Origin: CAZBUK01 sp964495085
GTDB taxonomy: Bacteria; Bacteroidota; Ignavibacteria; T3Sed10-11
DNA length: 37,742 nucleotides
NCBI GenBank assembly: GCA_964495085.1
Contig: CAZBUK010000033.1
Span: forward strand, 1 to 37,742
Direction: 5' to 3'
The notes under the pieces were generated by a model. The model searched no databases, was not told the origin of the DNA, and was given only the letters and a program-made list of their open reading frames with translations. How positions within the stretch are numbered: the first letter of the stretch is position 1; the number at the start of each line of letters is the position of its first letter. Both the position numbers and the translations under genes were made by a program. Of the stretch, positions 7,718-14,976 are shown piece after piece.

Positions 7718-9043
7718 TTATGCTTTATGGAAGAGAGGGTTATGTACGTCTTTGAGAATATTCCTGGTGTCGACAACCGGAATGTTGAGGGCTCCCAAGT
7801 CGATGTTCTTATACTCATCGTGATCGGTGGCGATGAGTATCAGGTCGAATTCGGGAGAGATTTGTGCAGATTTACGGCCTGCGAATTTCGAGAATTCTCT
7901 CGAGGGCCGAATGGCGGGTATATAGGGATCGTTATATGATACCTTTGCTCCATGCTCTTCCAGAAGTTCCATAAGATGATATGAAGGAGATTCACGGTCA
8001 TCGTCGACATTCGGTTTATAGGCGAGTCCGAGCATCAGGATCCGTGCACCCTTGAGCGGTTTCCCGTGCTTGTTGAGCACGTGCATCACACGGTTGACGA
8101 CATATTCAGGCATCGATGTATTGATCTCGCCGGCGAGCTCTATAAACCTCGTCGATACTCCGTATTCTCTCGCTTTCCAGGTAAGATAGAAGGGATCGAT
8201 GGGGATGCAATGGCCTCCGAGTCCTGGACCGGGATAAAAGGGCATATAGCCGAACGGTTTGGTCTTCGCGGCTTCGATGACCTCCCAGACATCGATGCCC
8301 ATTTTCGTGAAGGTGACTTTCAGCTCGTTCACGAGAGCGATGTTAACCGAGCGGAATATATTTTCCATGAGCTTCGTTGCTTCCGCAGCGCGGGTAGACG
8401 AAACGGGCACCGTTCTGACGACGATCTGGTCGTAGAGCAATTTCGCCGCCTCTAGACCTTCGGGCGAAGTGGCTCCGACGACTTTCGGAATTGTCTCCGT
8501 GGAATAATTCTTGTTGTTAGGATCTTCTCTCTCGGGCGAAAACGCGACGTAAAAATCGATATCCGCTTTGAGTCCGCTCGTTTCGAGGATAGGTACAACG
8601 AGTTCATCGGTGGTGCCCGGATAGGTAGTGGATTCGAGCACGACCAATTGACCCTTTCTGAGGTATCTCGCGACAGACTCGCTGGTATTTACAACGTACG
8701 ACATGTCAGGCTCGCGATTTTTATTGAGCGGTGTCGGGACAGCAATTAAAATCGCATCACAATCGCTCAACGTTGAAAATTCCGTGGTCGGTTCGAAAAG
8801 GCCCGAGGCGACCGCCTTTTGGATGCGTTCATCCGAGATATGCTTTATATACGATTTACCTTCCCGTAAAGACGATACCTTTTTATTGTCGACATCGAAA
8901 CCAACCGCCCGGAACCCCTTTTCAACAAAACAATGCAGCAATGGAAGTCCTACATATCCCAAGCCAATAACTCCGACTATCGCTTGTTTTGTCCCTATTT
9001 TCTGAATGAGATCTGTTTTCATATCGGCGAGTGTTACGGTCAC
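7718..9043 (-). CDS. UDP-N-acetyl-D-glucosamine 6-dehydrogenase type (WbpA/Ugd family)
   Basis: 441 aa. A nucleotide-sugar 6-dehydrogenase distinct from the one at 4436-5782. NAD-binding GVIGLGYVGLPL lies at 24-35, the AFSPEREDPNN signature (168-178) is typical of the WbpA/UDP-GlcNAc branch, and the catalytic Cys279 is in GLGGHCIPIDPFYL. It would oxidise UDP-GlcNAc (or a related UDP-HexNAc) to the uronic acid for a capsule or O-antigen. GTG at 9043 is chosen: GGGGG sits about 9 nt upstream, while the ATG at 9022 has no ribosome site. A short 56-nt spacer separates it from rfbF. Confidence 0.88.
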   Translation of the reverse strand: MTVTLADMKTDLIQKIGTKQAIVGVIGLGYVGLPLLHCFVEKGFRAVGFDVDNKKVSSLREGKSYIKHISDERIQKAVASGLFEPTTEFSTLSDCDAILIAVPTPLNKNREPDMSYVVNTSESVARYLRKGQLVVLESTTYPGTTDELVVPILETSGLKADIDFYVAFSPEREDPNNKNYSTETIPKVVGATSPEGLEAAKLLYDQIVVRTVPVSSTRAAEATKLMENIFRSVNIALVNELKVTFTKMGIDVWEVIEAAKTKPFGYMPFYPGPGLGGHCIPIDPFYLTWKAREYGVSTRFIELAGEINTSMPEYVVNRVMHVLNKHGKPLKGARILMLGLAYKPNVDDDRESPSYHLMELLEEHGAKVSYNDPYIPAIRPSREFSKFAGRKSAQISPEFDLILIATDHDEYKNIDLGALNIPVVDTRNILKDVHNPLFHKA

Positions 9044-9078
9044 GGTAAGATTCCCCCTTTGGATTTAGTGTGTGATCA

Positions 9079-9657
9079 TTAAAAGATGACAAATATTCTG
9101 TCGAGAAGCAGAAGCACGGATGCCGACGAGCTGATAAGCGTTATAATATCCCAGAAACTGAAGCGACGTATTTCGTCGAGCATTACGATATCACCTTCTC
9201 GAAGCGGTACCGTTTGTTCCTTTAACCGCAGGAGAAACTCTATATTTCCCTCGAGAATGATTTCTCTCCCTCCTCCGGATAGTCTCGATAGCCTGACGAT
9301 TTTATTCCCGGAAGCGCGGCGTGAGTAGGGATCTGAAGAAACCGCACCACGGACATCAGCACCGGGGCCTCCTGCGAGAGATAAGAGCTGACCGAGATCG
9401 GTTCCGACCGGAACCTCATATCTTCCGGGTCTCCCCACCGCCCCCCATACACTCACCAGCATGGTGAAATCGCCCGGCTTGGCAAAATAGAAATTCGCCA
9501 TACCCGTTCCGTAGATCCCCGGGGTCGAGCCTTCATTTTGAGTGAAGGTTTGCGACTCAGCAGCCGGGATTACGGAGAGTGACAAAAAGAGCAGCAGGAT
9601 TATTCGGGAAATGCGCATCATCCCGGCACGGAGTTTTCGATTCGTTTGTTTTTTCAT
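9079..9657 (-). CDS. Small SLBB-domain envelope protein with C-terminal membrane helix
   Basis: 192 aa. A signal peptide (hydrophobic core about 17-31, likely cut after AAESQ) is followed by one SLBB domain (about 64-165, with VSVWGAVGRPGRYEVPVGTDLGQLLSLAGGP in two adjacent stretches) and a strongly hydrophobic C-terminal segment (168-191). Wza-type exporters have a Poly_export domain plus one or more SLBB domains and are about twice this long; the Poly_export part is absent here. It sits between the tyrosine kinase and the sugar genes, so it probably joins the polysaccharide export complex from the periplasmic side. Whether it forms or only assists a pore is unknown. No clear ribosome site precedes the ATG. 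Confidence 0.8.
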   Translation of the reverse strand: MKKQTNRKLRAGMMRISRIILLLFLSLSVIPAAESQTFTQNEGSTPGIYGTGMANFYFAKPGDFTMLVSVWGAVGRPGRYEVPVGTDLGQLLSLAGGPGADVRGAVSSDPYSRRASGNKIVRLSRLSGGGREIILEGNIEFLLRLKEQTVPLREGDIVMLDEIRRFSFWDIITLISSSASVLLLLDRIFVIF

Positions 9658-9702
9658 GATAAAATTCAGCGAGCTCTCAGCTAAAAACCGAAACTATAAG
9701 GG

Positions 9703-12003
9703 TTAATTATAAATCCTGGAACGGCTCTGCAATCCGGAACCGGTTTGACCGTACGAGCCGTACCGGTAGTATCGCTGGGCATAGGAGGTTCCGTATGAAC
9801 CGCGCCGATCGAAATGATTCAGCACTATACCGAGAATTTTCCCCTGTACCGATTCGATACTTTCGGTCGCCGTCTTCAGCTCGTCCATCTTGGTAATCTG
9901 GGTGGAGACAACGGTTACCACCCCGTCGACGATGGTTCCGAGAATGGAAGGATCGGTCGCGGCGAGTACCGGTGGACTATCGAAAATGATGAGCTCGTAG
10001 TTTAGTTTCAATGTCTCGAGCAACACGCCCATTTTTTTCGATCCCAGTAGATCTGCAGGGTTAGACGGTATGCTGCCCGCGACGAGTACATCGAGATTAT
10101 CGACAACGGTGTGCTGTACTGCATCCTGAACGGACAACTCGCCGAACAATACCGATGTCAATCCTGGTTTTTTGGCCAGATCGAAGATTTGATGCTGCGT
10201 CGGCTTACGCATATCGGCATCGATTAGAAGTACTTTCTTCCCTGCCTGGGCATAGGTCGAAGCGAGGTTCGCCGATATGATGCTCTTCCCTTCCCCCGGA
10301 TTGGCGCTCGTTATCATCAAAGTCTGAATTTGTTTATCGACCTGAGAATATTGCAGGTTGGTGCGTATTCCCCTGAAGGCCTCCGAGATCGGGGATAAGG
10401 GATCGGAAACGGTAATTAAAAACGCATCAATCGACCTTCCGAACATCGAAATTCTTTTCAATCGGGTGATCCGCCGAACATCCTTGTACATCAGGGCAAT
10501 TATTCCCAGCGTGGAGAATCCCTCCTTTCGCAACTCTTCCGGATTCTTGATCTTTGTAGTAAGCGCTTCCTTAAGAAATACAACGCCGACACCTGCAATG
10601 AGGCCGAGAATCAAACCGATCGTCAAATTGAACTGTATATTTGGACTGACTGGATTCCAGGGAACGAGAGCGGGATCGAGAATGCCGACCGAACCGAATT
10701 CCGACTGTTCGGCGATTACCGCCTCGTTGTATTTTTCTTCGATGCTTATGTAGAGTTTTTCATTGCTGAGCTGGGCTCTCTGAAGCCGGGCGAACTCCAT
10801 ATTAACCTGCGGTAGCTGGTTAAACTGGCGTTCATATTCGCTGAGTTGGTTTGTTATGGCCGATTTTTGAATACGAAATCCCTGAAGTTCGATTTCTCCT
10901 TCGATAATCCTCTGTTTCAGACTCCGTAAAAATCCTTCATCACCGGGCGAGAGCTCTTGTAGAAATTCCTGCGTTCGATTTTGCAGTGTAGTACGAAGGT
11001 TCTTGATCCTGTTTTCGATTTCACCCAGTCTTGCATTATATGCTTCATGTCCGACAGCATCGGGATTCTGTGCAAGCACTCGATCGCGCTCCAGCTCCAT
11101 ATTGGCGATATCCTGCTGCAACCGGTTAATATAGGGATTATCCGCGGATCCGATATTACGAGCAATACCCGGCTCCTGGATAGTAAGTTGTTCTTTCAAC
11201 GAATTTATTGTGTTCGTCAGAGAGTTAATGGCAACATCCAGTTCCTCCGAGCGCGCTTCCAGCTGTGCGATCTGGTTTATCACGCGCCGTGATTCCGCAT
11301 CCACGATCACGATACCTTCGCGCTCCATATATCTCTGCAGGTTGTTTTCTGCTTCTTTTAGGGACTGTTCTCTTTCGCGCAACTGGGATCCGAGAAATTG
11401 TCTGACGCCGACGGATTGTGATCTGCTTGCTTCGAAATTTCGCTTATGGTAAACATCCGCATAGGTGTTCGCAATAGCAGCACTTTCGACACGATCTGAG
11501 CTTCTTGCCGCCACCTGGATTATATTCGTACCCGGTACCTGGCTGAAAGCCACGGATCGCTGTACCCGTGCCGTCACAGACTCGAGATTGGCAAGACGTA
11601 TGACACCGCTTTCATCGGGCGACGTCAGCAGTATGGGAAGCACCTCTTCCTGTTGATCATCCTTGTATCTTTGCTCTGTGAGCCGTTCAGCAACTTGCTG
11701 GGCAAGCGATCGGGATTTCAAAACCTCGATTTCGTTCACAATATTTCTGCCTCCGTCGACAAAAAAGCCGAGGGGCGATCGCTGACCGCTCGTCGAGATG
11801 ATTACCGATGTTTTTGCTTCATACATCGGTTCCTCGCGCAGGGTCTTGATGAGGAAAACGTCGAATACCAGAAACGTTACCAGCAGGATGATCCACTTCC
11901 CCCGAAGAATGGTCGCAAAGAGATCCCGCAGGCTTATCTCGCGCACGCCTTCGCCACCCGATCCGTTGCGAAAATTACCGTTTGTGTGTCCGCTGTTGTT
12001 CAT
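9703..12003 (-). CDS. Polysaccharide co-polymerase/tyrosine autokinase (Wzz + BY-kinase)
   Basis: 766 aa from the ATG at 12003, which follows a GGGGG site; an in-frame start at 12117 would add 38 residues overlapping the antiterminator gene. The protein has a Wzz domain with TM1 at about 37-52, a long coiled-coil periplasmic part, TM2 at about 458-478, and a cytoplasmic kinase. The kinase has Walker A ANPGEGKS (567-574), Walker A' LLIDADMRKP (592-601) and Walker B IIFDSPP (672-678). The tail holds seven tyrosines between 737 and 765, the usual autophosphorylation cluster. By family knowledge this Wzc-like protein sets chain length and export in an inner-membrane complex. No partner phosphatase is seen in the window. 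Confidence 0.93.
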   Translation of the reverse strand: MNNSGHTNGNFRNGSGGEGVREISLRDLFATILRGKWIILLVTFLVFDVFLIKTLREEPMYEAKTSVIISTSGQRSPLGFFVDGGRNIVNEIEVLKSRSLAQQVAERLTEQRYKDDQQEEVLPILLTSPDESGVIRLANLESVTARVQRSVAFSQVPGTNIIQVAARSSDRVESAAIANTYADVYHKRNFEASRSQSVGVRQFLGSQLREREQSLKEAENNLQRYMEREGIVIVDAESRRVINQIAQLEARSEELDVAINSLTNTINSLKEQLTIQEPGIARNIGSADNPYINRLQQDIANMELERDRVLAQNPDAVGHEAYNARLGEIENRIKNLRTTLQNRTQEFLQELSPGDEGFLRSLKQRIIEGEIELQGFRIQKSAITNQLSEYERQFNQLPQVNMEFARLQRAQLSNEKLYISIEEKYNEAVIAEQSEFGSVGILDPALVPWNPVSPNIQFNLTIGLILGLIAGVGVVFLKEALTTKIKNPEELRKEGFSTLGIIALMYKDVRRITRLKRISMFGRSIDAFLITVSDPLSPISEAFRGIRTNLQYSQVDKQIQTLMITSANPGEGKSIISANLASTYAQAGKKVLLIDADMRKPTQHQIFDLAKKPGLTSVLFGELSVQDAVQHTVVDNLDVLVAGSIPSNPADLLGSKKMGVLLETLKLNYELIIFDSPPVLAATDPSILGTIVDGVVTVVSTQITKMDELKTATESIESVQGKILGIVLNHFDRRGSYGTSYAQRYYRYGSYGQTGSGLQSRSRIYN

Positions 12004-12046
12004 TGTGCCCCCTTGAAGTTTACCGATGCATATCGAATCATGAGCT

Positions 12047-12589
12047 TCATTCCCTCCTGGCTTTCCTAACCCAGCCCGCCGGCAGATCCACGAGAAGCGA
12101 TTTTCCGATCCCGTCAATCCCGATGGTCAGCTTTGTCTCGTTCTTTATCTTTATGAACTGTCCCCGTAATCCCGTCAGCGGCCCTTCGACCACTTCGACG
12201 TAATCCCCTATCGTTTTTCCCTCGAATGCCTCTACGGTATACCCCTGGTTTCTATTTGCGTCGAGAATTTTTCTGATTGCAGCTATTTCGGATTCGTGCA
12301 GGAATCCGGGACGGCCGTTGAACATTACCATTCTTACGATGCCGTCGGTCTCAAGCGCCGTGATCCGTTGATTATACTGCATATAAACGAACACATAACC
12401 GTTGAAGAGCGGTTCCTCGACCTTCTTCTTCCGGTCGCTCCACTGTTTGAGCACGGTCCTCAGCGGAAGAAACGTTTCAAATCCCTTTGCTTCCAACTTC
12501 TCCTTCGCCCGCCGCTCGTGCCGCGATTTCGTGGATAATGCATACCACCGAGGTGTCAGCGCTCCGTCGTTTCTCCCTGAACTTTCCAC
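12047..12589 (-). CDS. NusG-family antiterminator of UpxY/RfaH type
   Basis: 180 aa. An NGN domain (about 14-110, WYALSTKSRHERRAKEKLEAKGFETFLP and LFNGYVFVYM) is followed by a KOW domain (about 128-155, GDYVEVVEGPLTGLRGQF). It is a specialised NusG paralogue rather than housekeeping NusG because it is the first gene of the polysaccharide operon, as upxY is in Bacteroides capsule loci. Such proteins bind the transcribing polymerase at a leader site and suppress termination through long operons. The only start before an in-frame stop is GTG at 12589, with a weak AGAAAG upstream. An UpxZ-like partner is not present. The leader upstream has two JUMPstart-like sites. Confidence 0.88.
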   Translation of the reverse strand: MESSGRNDGALTPRWYALSTKSRHERRAKEKLEAKGFETFLPLRTVLKQWSDRKKKVEEPLFNGYVFVYMQYNQRITALETDGIVRMVMFNGRPGFLHESEIAAIRKILDANRNQGYTVEAFEGKTIGDYVEVVEGPLTGLRGQFIKIKNETKLTIGIDGIGKSLLVDLPAGWVRKARRE

Positions 12590-12683
12590 GATATCTTTCT
12601 ATTTTCTCAGGTTCCGACATCTATCGAACAATACTGCATGATACTGAAACTTTGCGAAAGATAAAAGGAAGAACCGATCGATC

Positions 12684-12728
12684 GGGCATAGCTCCGCCCC
12701 GTGAGTCACATGAAGGTACCCAAGCGGC
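12684..12728 (-). promoter_or_regulatory. JUMPstart/ops-like element, copy B
   Basis: On the minus strand GCTTGGGTACCT is followed after 13 nt by GGGGCGGAGCTATG. GGGGCGG-AGC resembles the ops core GGCGGTAGCGTG with one gap. It shares GGAGCTAT and the preceding G-run with copy A, and the distance from GGTA to AGCTAT is 23 nt here against 20 nt in copy A. It lies about 95 nt upstream of the antiterminator GTG. Confidence 0.42.
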
Positions 12729-12764
12729 ATATGTTAAAAAATGACGATAATCACAATAAAGCTA

Positions 12765-12837
12765 CATCCGCATACCTAGTTCCGTATGCAGATCGTATCG
12801 AAATGAAAATTACTGTCTTGCTATATGGGTGCGGATG
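12765..12837 (-). promoter_or_regulatory. Overlapping alternative hairpins in the leader
   Basis: CATCCGCA (12765-12772) pairs perfectly with TGCGGATG (12830-12837). A second perfect 6-bp hairpin, GCATAC/GTATGC (12770-12775 with 12784-12789), shares three bases with the first, so the two stems compete. This is the form expected of a switching leader RNA, though no function is shown. Confidence 0.45.
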
Positions 12838-12846
12838 AAGGATATG

Positions 12847-12858
12847 CAGGTGCACCTG
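12847..12858. repeat. Perfect 12-bp palindrome
   Basis: CAGGTGCACCTG is its own reverse complement. A second 12-bp palindrome, CCGATCGATCGG, lies at about 12674-12685. Either could be a protein-binding site. Confidence 0.6.
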
Positions 12859-12862
12859 AATC

Positions 12863-12926
12863 GGTTCTCTGGTTAATCACCCCCTTTGATCCTATGTCGC
12901 TTTGGGCATATAATCACCAAAGAACC
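12863..12926 (-). promoter_or_regulatory. Leader hairpin between the two JUMPstart-like elements
   Basis: GGTTCTCTGGT (12863-12873) pairs with ACCAAAGAACC (12916-12926) at 10 of 11 positions, with a 42-nt loop that contains a G-rich purine run (AAAGGGGGTG) in the minus-strand transcript. Confidence 0.5.
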
Positions 12927-12948
12927 CCCCGTCAGGTACATACTTTTA

Positions 12949-12982
12949 GAATAGCTCCCCCGCCTTAAGATCAGCCTACCGG
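12949..12982 (-). promoter_or_regulatory. JUMPstart/ops-like element, copy A
   Basis: On the minus strand this stretch reads CCGGTAGGCTGATCTTAAGG then CGGGGGAGCTATTC. From memory, the enterobacterial JUMPstart consensus carries the same ordered blocks: GGTAGCTG, TTAAG, GGGGCGG, TAGC. It lies about 360 nt upstream of the antiterminator start and in the right orientation. Confidence 0.45.
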
Positions 12983-13437
12983 AAAGGGCACGATTAATCG
13001 GTTCCCCCTTCATCAGGCTCAAAGATAATCTCAATGAAAATGTCCGTATCGAAAAAACTGACGCACTTTAAGTTTTATATGTAACGCCTCTACATCAACG
13101 AAGTTGATTCTGCTAGCGCGATACCGATTTCGGGCTCATTTTCAATAATACAATCTTAATATTACAATAAATTAGATTTAAATAATATTAGAATTCTCTA
13201 AATATAGGTAGTAATTTCCAGTCAGCTAAACCGGCATTAGAGTAATTGAGATCACGACTTGTAAGGAAAATTTCAGATTCAGGTTTAAGCAATGAATGAA
13301 AGTTCAAGTAAGTCAATTTATAAACCGTGACTCAAGATGACGAGATGACTAAGAATACCGTTATAATTCAGTGGTTGGCATAAAAATACAGGAACAGCAA
13401 GCACTCAAAATTATTTAAATTCCTTTCAAATCGCCGT

Positions 13438-13935
13438 TCAGGAAATGTCTGCGTATGATCCGGAGATCACCTCTGAATCTTTTATTTCGAATCGCTCAAT
13501 CAGGAAATTCAATCTCTCTGTACCGTCGTCCGATGCTTGATCCAGCATCACTTCGAATTCTATAAACCCCCCTATACCCTCGACATGGTCGAGATGAATT
13601 CGGCAGTTGTTCCAGAGATATACTTCCCGAGTCTTTTCGACAACGGTACCGATTTCCAACGAGTCGCGTAAAATATACTGAAATGCCGGCAAGTCCGATG
13701 TGATGCTCCTCTCATAACGGGAAATCCTGTCGCCGCTCCGTTCCTCCCGTTCGTACCAGATAAGCTCCGATGACGAGTCTTCGAATTCTCGCAGCTTCAA
13801 CCGTCCGGAACGGACGGGAAAATAGGTATCGCACTGTGTAAGCCTTTCAACGACATTCCCGGATATCTCAGCTGCCTTCCTGCGCGTCCGGGATAGATCG
13901 GTTAACCTCGCTTTTAATTCCAAATTCCGTGCCAT
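13438..13935 (-). CDS. CYTH-domain protein (class IV adenylate cyclase-like)
   Basis: 165 aa. Starts MARNLELKARLTDL, the CYTH triphosphate-tunnel signature in the NxExK form seen in many bacterial members. It continues with CDTYFPVRSGRLKLREFE and HLDHVEGIGGFIEFEV, the charged beta strands that line the tunnel. CYTH enzymes bind triphosphates and divalent metal; known activities include adenylate cyclase, thiamine-triphosphatase and inorganic triphosphatase, and the sequence alone does not decide. It lies 11 nt downstream of greA and is probably co-transcribed with it. No transfer signs. Confidence 0.85.
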   Translation of the reverse strand: MARNLELKARLTDLSRTRRKAAEISGNVVERLTQCDTYFPVRSGRLKLREFEDSSSELIWYEREERSGDRISRYERSITSDLPAFQYILRDSLEIGTVVEKTREVYLWNNCRIHLDHVEGIGGFIEFEVMLDQASDDGTERLNFLIERFEIKDSEVISGSYADIS

Positions 13936-13946
13936 GCCAAGTGCCT

Positions 13947-14429
13947 TTAATCCCGATTGATTTCCACGATTTTATATTCAAGAATACCAGCCGGCACATT
14001 AATTTTTACCACATCGTTAACCTTTTTACCGAGCAGCGATTTCCCTATGGGAGAACTGACCGAGATTTTCCCATCCTCAAAATCCGCCTCCTCATTTGAT
14101 ACGAGCGTATACGACATCTTCTCTTTGGTTTTGACGTCGAGAATGGTAACTTTGCTCAGTATATAAACCTTGTCGTTGGGCAGATCCTTGCTTTCGATGA
14201 TACGCGCCCTTGAAAGAGTGATCTCGAGTTGAGCAATCTTCCGCTCGAGATGCTGCTGCGCCTCCTTCGCCGCATCGTACTCGGCATTCTCACTCAGATC
14301 GCCATGTCCGCGCGCCTCCTCGATATCCTGGGCAATCTTCTTTCTCCCGTTCAGTCGAAGATCATGGAGTTCTTTTTCCATTTCCCGGAGACGCTTTTTT
14401 GTCAGATATACCACGTCGCGTACCGCCAT
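13947..14429 (-). CDS. greA: Transcript cleavage factor GreA
   Basis: 160 aa. GreA enters the secondary channel of RNA polymerase and stimulates cleavage of backtracked RNA. The N-terminal coiled coil (about 8-75) has the acidic tip GDLSENAEYDAAKE with Asp44 and Glu47 in the catalytic positions. The C-terminal FKBP-like domain includes SPIGKSLLGKKVNDVV. An in-frame start at 14492 would add 21 residues running into the upstream terminator, so the ATG at 14429 is used; AAGGA lies 7 nt upstream. A strong intrinsic terminator ends only about 18 nt before this start and the ribosome site itself is in a hairpin loop (see leader features). Confidence 0.96.
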   Translation of the reverse strand: MAVRDVVYLTKKRLREMEKELHDLRLNGRKKIAQDIEEARGHGDLSENAEYDAAKEAQQHLERKIAQLEITLSRARIIESKDLPNDKVYILSKVTILDVKTKEKMSYTLVSNEEADFEDGKISVSSPIGKSLLGKKVNDVVKINVPAGILEYKIVEINRD

Positions 14430-14446
14430 ATACGATCCTTTCGTAT
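14430..14446 (-). promoter_or_regulatory. Hairpin holding the greA Shine-Dalgarno in its loop
   Basis: In the mRNA, ATACGA-AAGGA-TCGTAT forms a perfect 6-bp stem with the ribosome site AAGGA as the whole 5-nt loop. The stem abuts the ATG at 14429. This could display the site or, with a ligand or competing pairing, hide it. Confidence 0.6.
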
Positions 14447-14447
14447 G

Positions 14448-14488
14448 TTTAAAAAACAAGCCCCGCCTCGCTGTCGCAAGATGGGGCT
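14448..14488 (-). terminator. Intrinsic terminator in the greA leader
   Basis: On the minus strand AGCCCC-AT-CTTGC-GACA-GCGAG-GC-GGGGCT forms an 11-bp two-part stem, followed by TGTTTTTT. It follows the Fis-type gene (stop at 14548) and leaves no room for a promoter before greA, so it is both a terminator for the upstream transcript and a candidate greA attenuator. Confidence 0.85.
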
Positions 14489-14547
14489 GCAAAAATCCTG
14501 AACTTCCGTTTCCAATACCGGATAAGTTACTAAATCCTGATCAAAAA

Positions 14548-14937
14548 TCAAGTGCCCGGATCGTTCATTCTCTTTTCAATATAGTATTCCTGATTATCCC
14601 TGACGGTCGGTATGTTCAGCCGTATCATTTTATACCGGAGCGTCTGCTCTTTAAGTCCGAGGAAGTGAGCTGCCCTCGTCTGTTTCTTGAATTGCGTCAG
14701 CGTCCGCATGATTATATCGTATTCAATCGCATCGAGAATATTTTTCAGGATGAACGGTTTTCCATTCTTTACGTCCTGCAACGCCGCATCGATTTCCTTG
14801 ATGCTATCCGCTTCATCGGTCAGTATTCGCTTATAGGCGTTCGGGAACTGTCGTTTGCAGTAATCGAGAACCTTTTGCATCTCGACATTGCTGAGATAAT
14901 CGACGACGGTTTTCAACTTCCAGTAATTCTCGTTCAT
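14548..14937 (-). CDS. Stand-alone Fis-type HTH protein
   Basis: 129 aa. The C-terminal third (AIEYDIIMRTLTQFKKQTRAAHFLGLKEQTLRYKMIRLNI, about 72-110) is a Fis/NtrC-type helix-turn-helix. The N-terminal 70 residues are mostly helical by eye and unfamiliar; there is no receiver or AAA+ domain. It may be a nucleoid- or promoter-binding regulator. It lies downstream of ribBA by 39 nt and upstream of the greA leader, and probably shares the yajC-ribBA transcript. Confidence 0.75.
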   Translation of the reverse strand: MNENYWKLKTVVDYLSNVEMQKVLDYCKRQFPNAYKRILTDEADSIKEIDAALQDVKNGKPFILKNILDAIEYDIIMRTLTQFKKQTRAAHFLGLKEQTLRYKMIRLNIPTVRDNQEYYIEKRMNDPGT

Positions 14938-14976
14938 CCTCCATTGCCTTCCGCGATTTATATAGTGACGGGAACT

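Larger units (their letters stand above)
12590..13437 (-). promoter_or_regulatory. Long non-coding leader of the polysaccharide operon
   Basis: 848 bp with no credible gene on either strand. The half nearest the antiterminator gene (12590-13015) is rich in inverted repeats and holds two JUMPstart-like elements; the far half (13021-13437) is clearly AT-rich. I looked for TTGACA/TATAAT-type promoters on the minus strand and found no convincing one. The 3' end of the CYTH gene at 13438 shows no obvious intrinsic terminator. Confidence 0.75.

Noticed and set aside
12674..13004. Invertible promoter segment (as in Bacteroides capsule loci)
   Set aside because: The best flanking inverted pair (about 12674-12688 and 12987-13003) matches at only 12 of 15 positions and no invertase is nearby.
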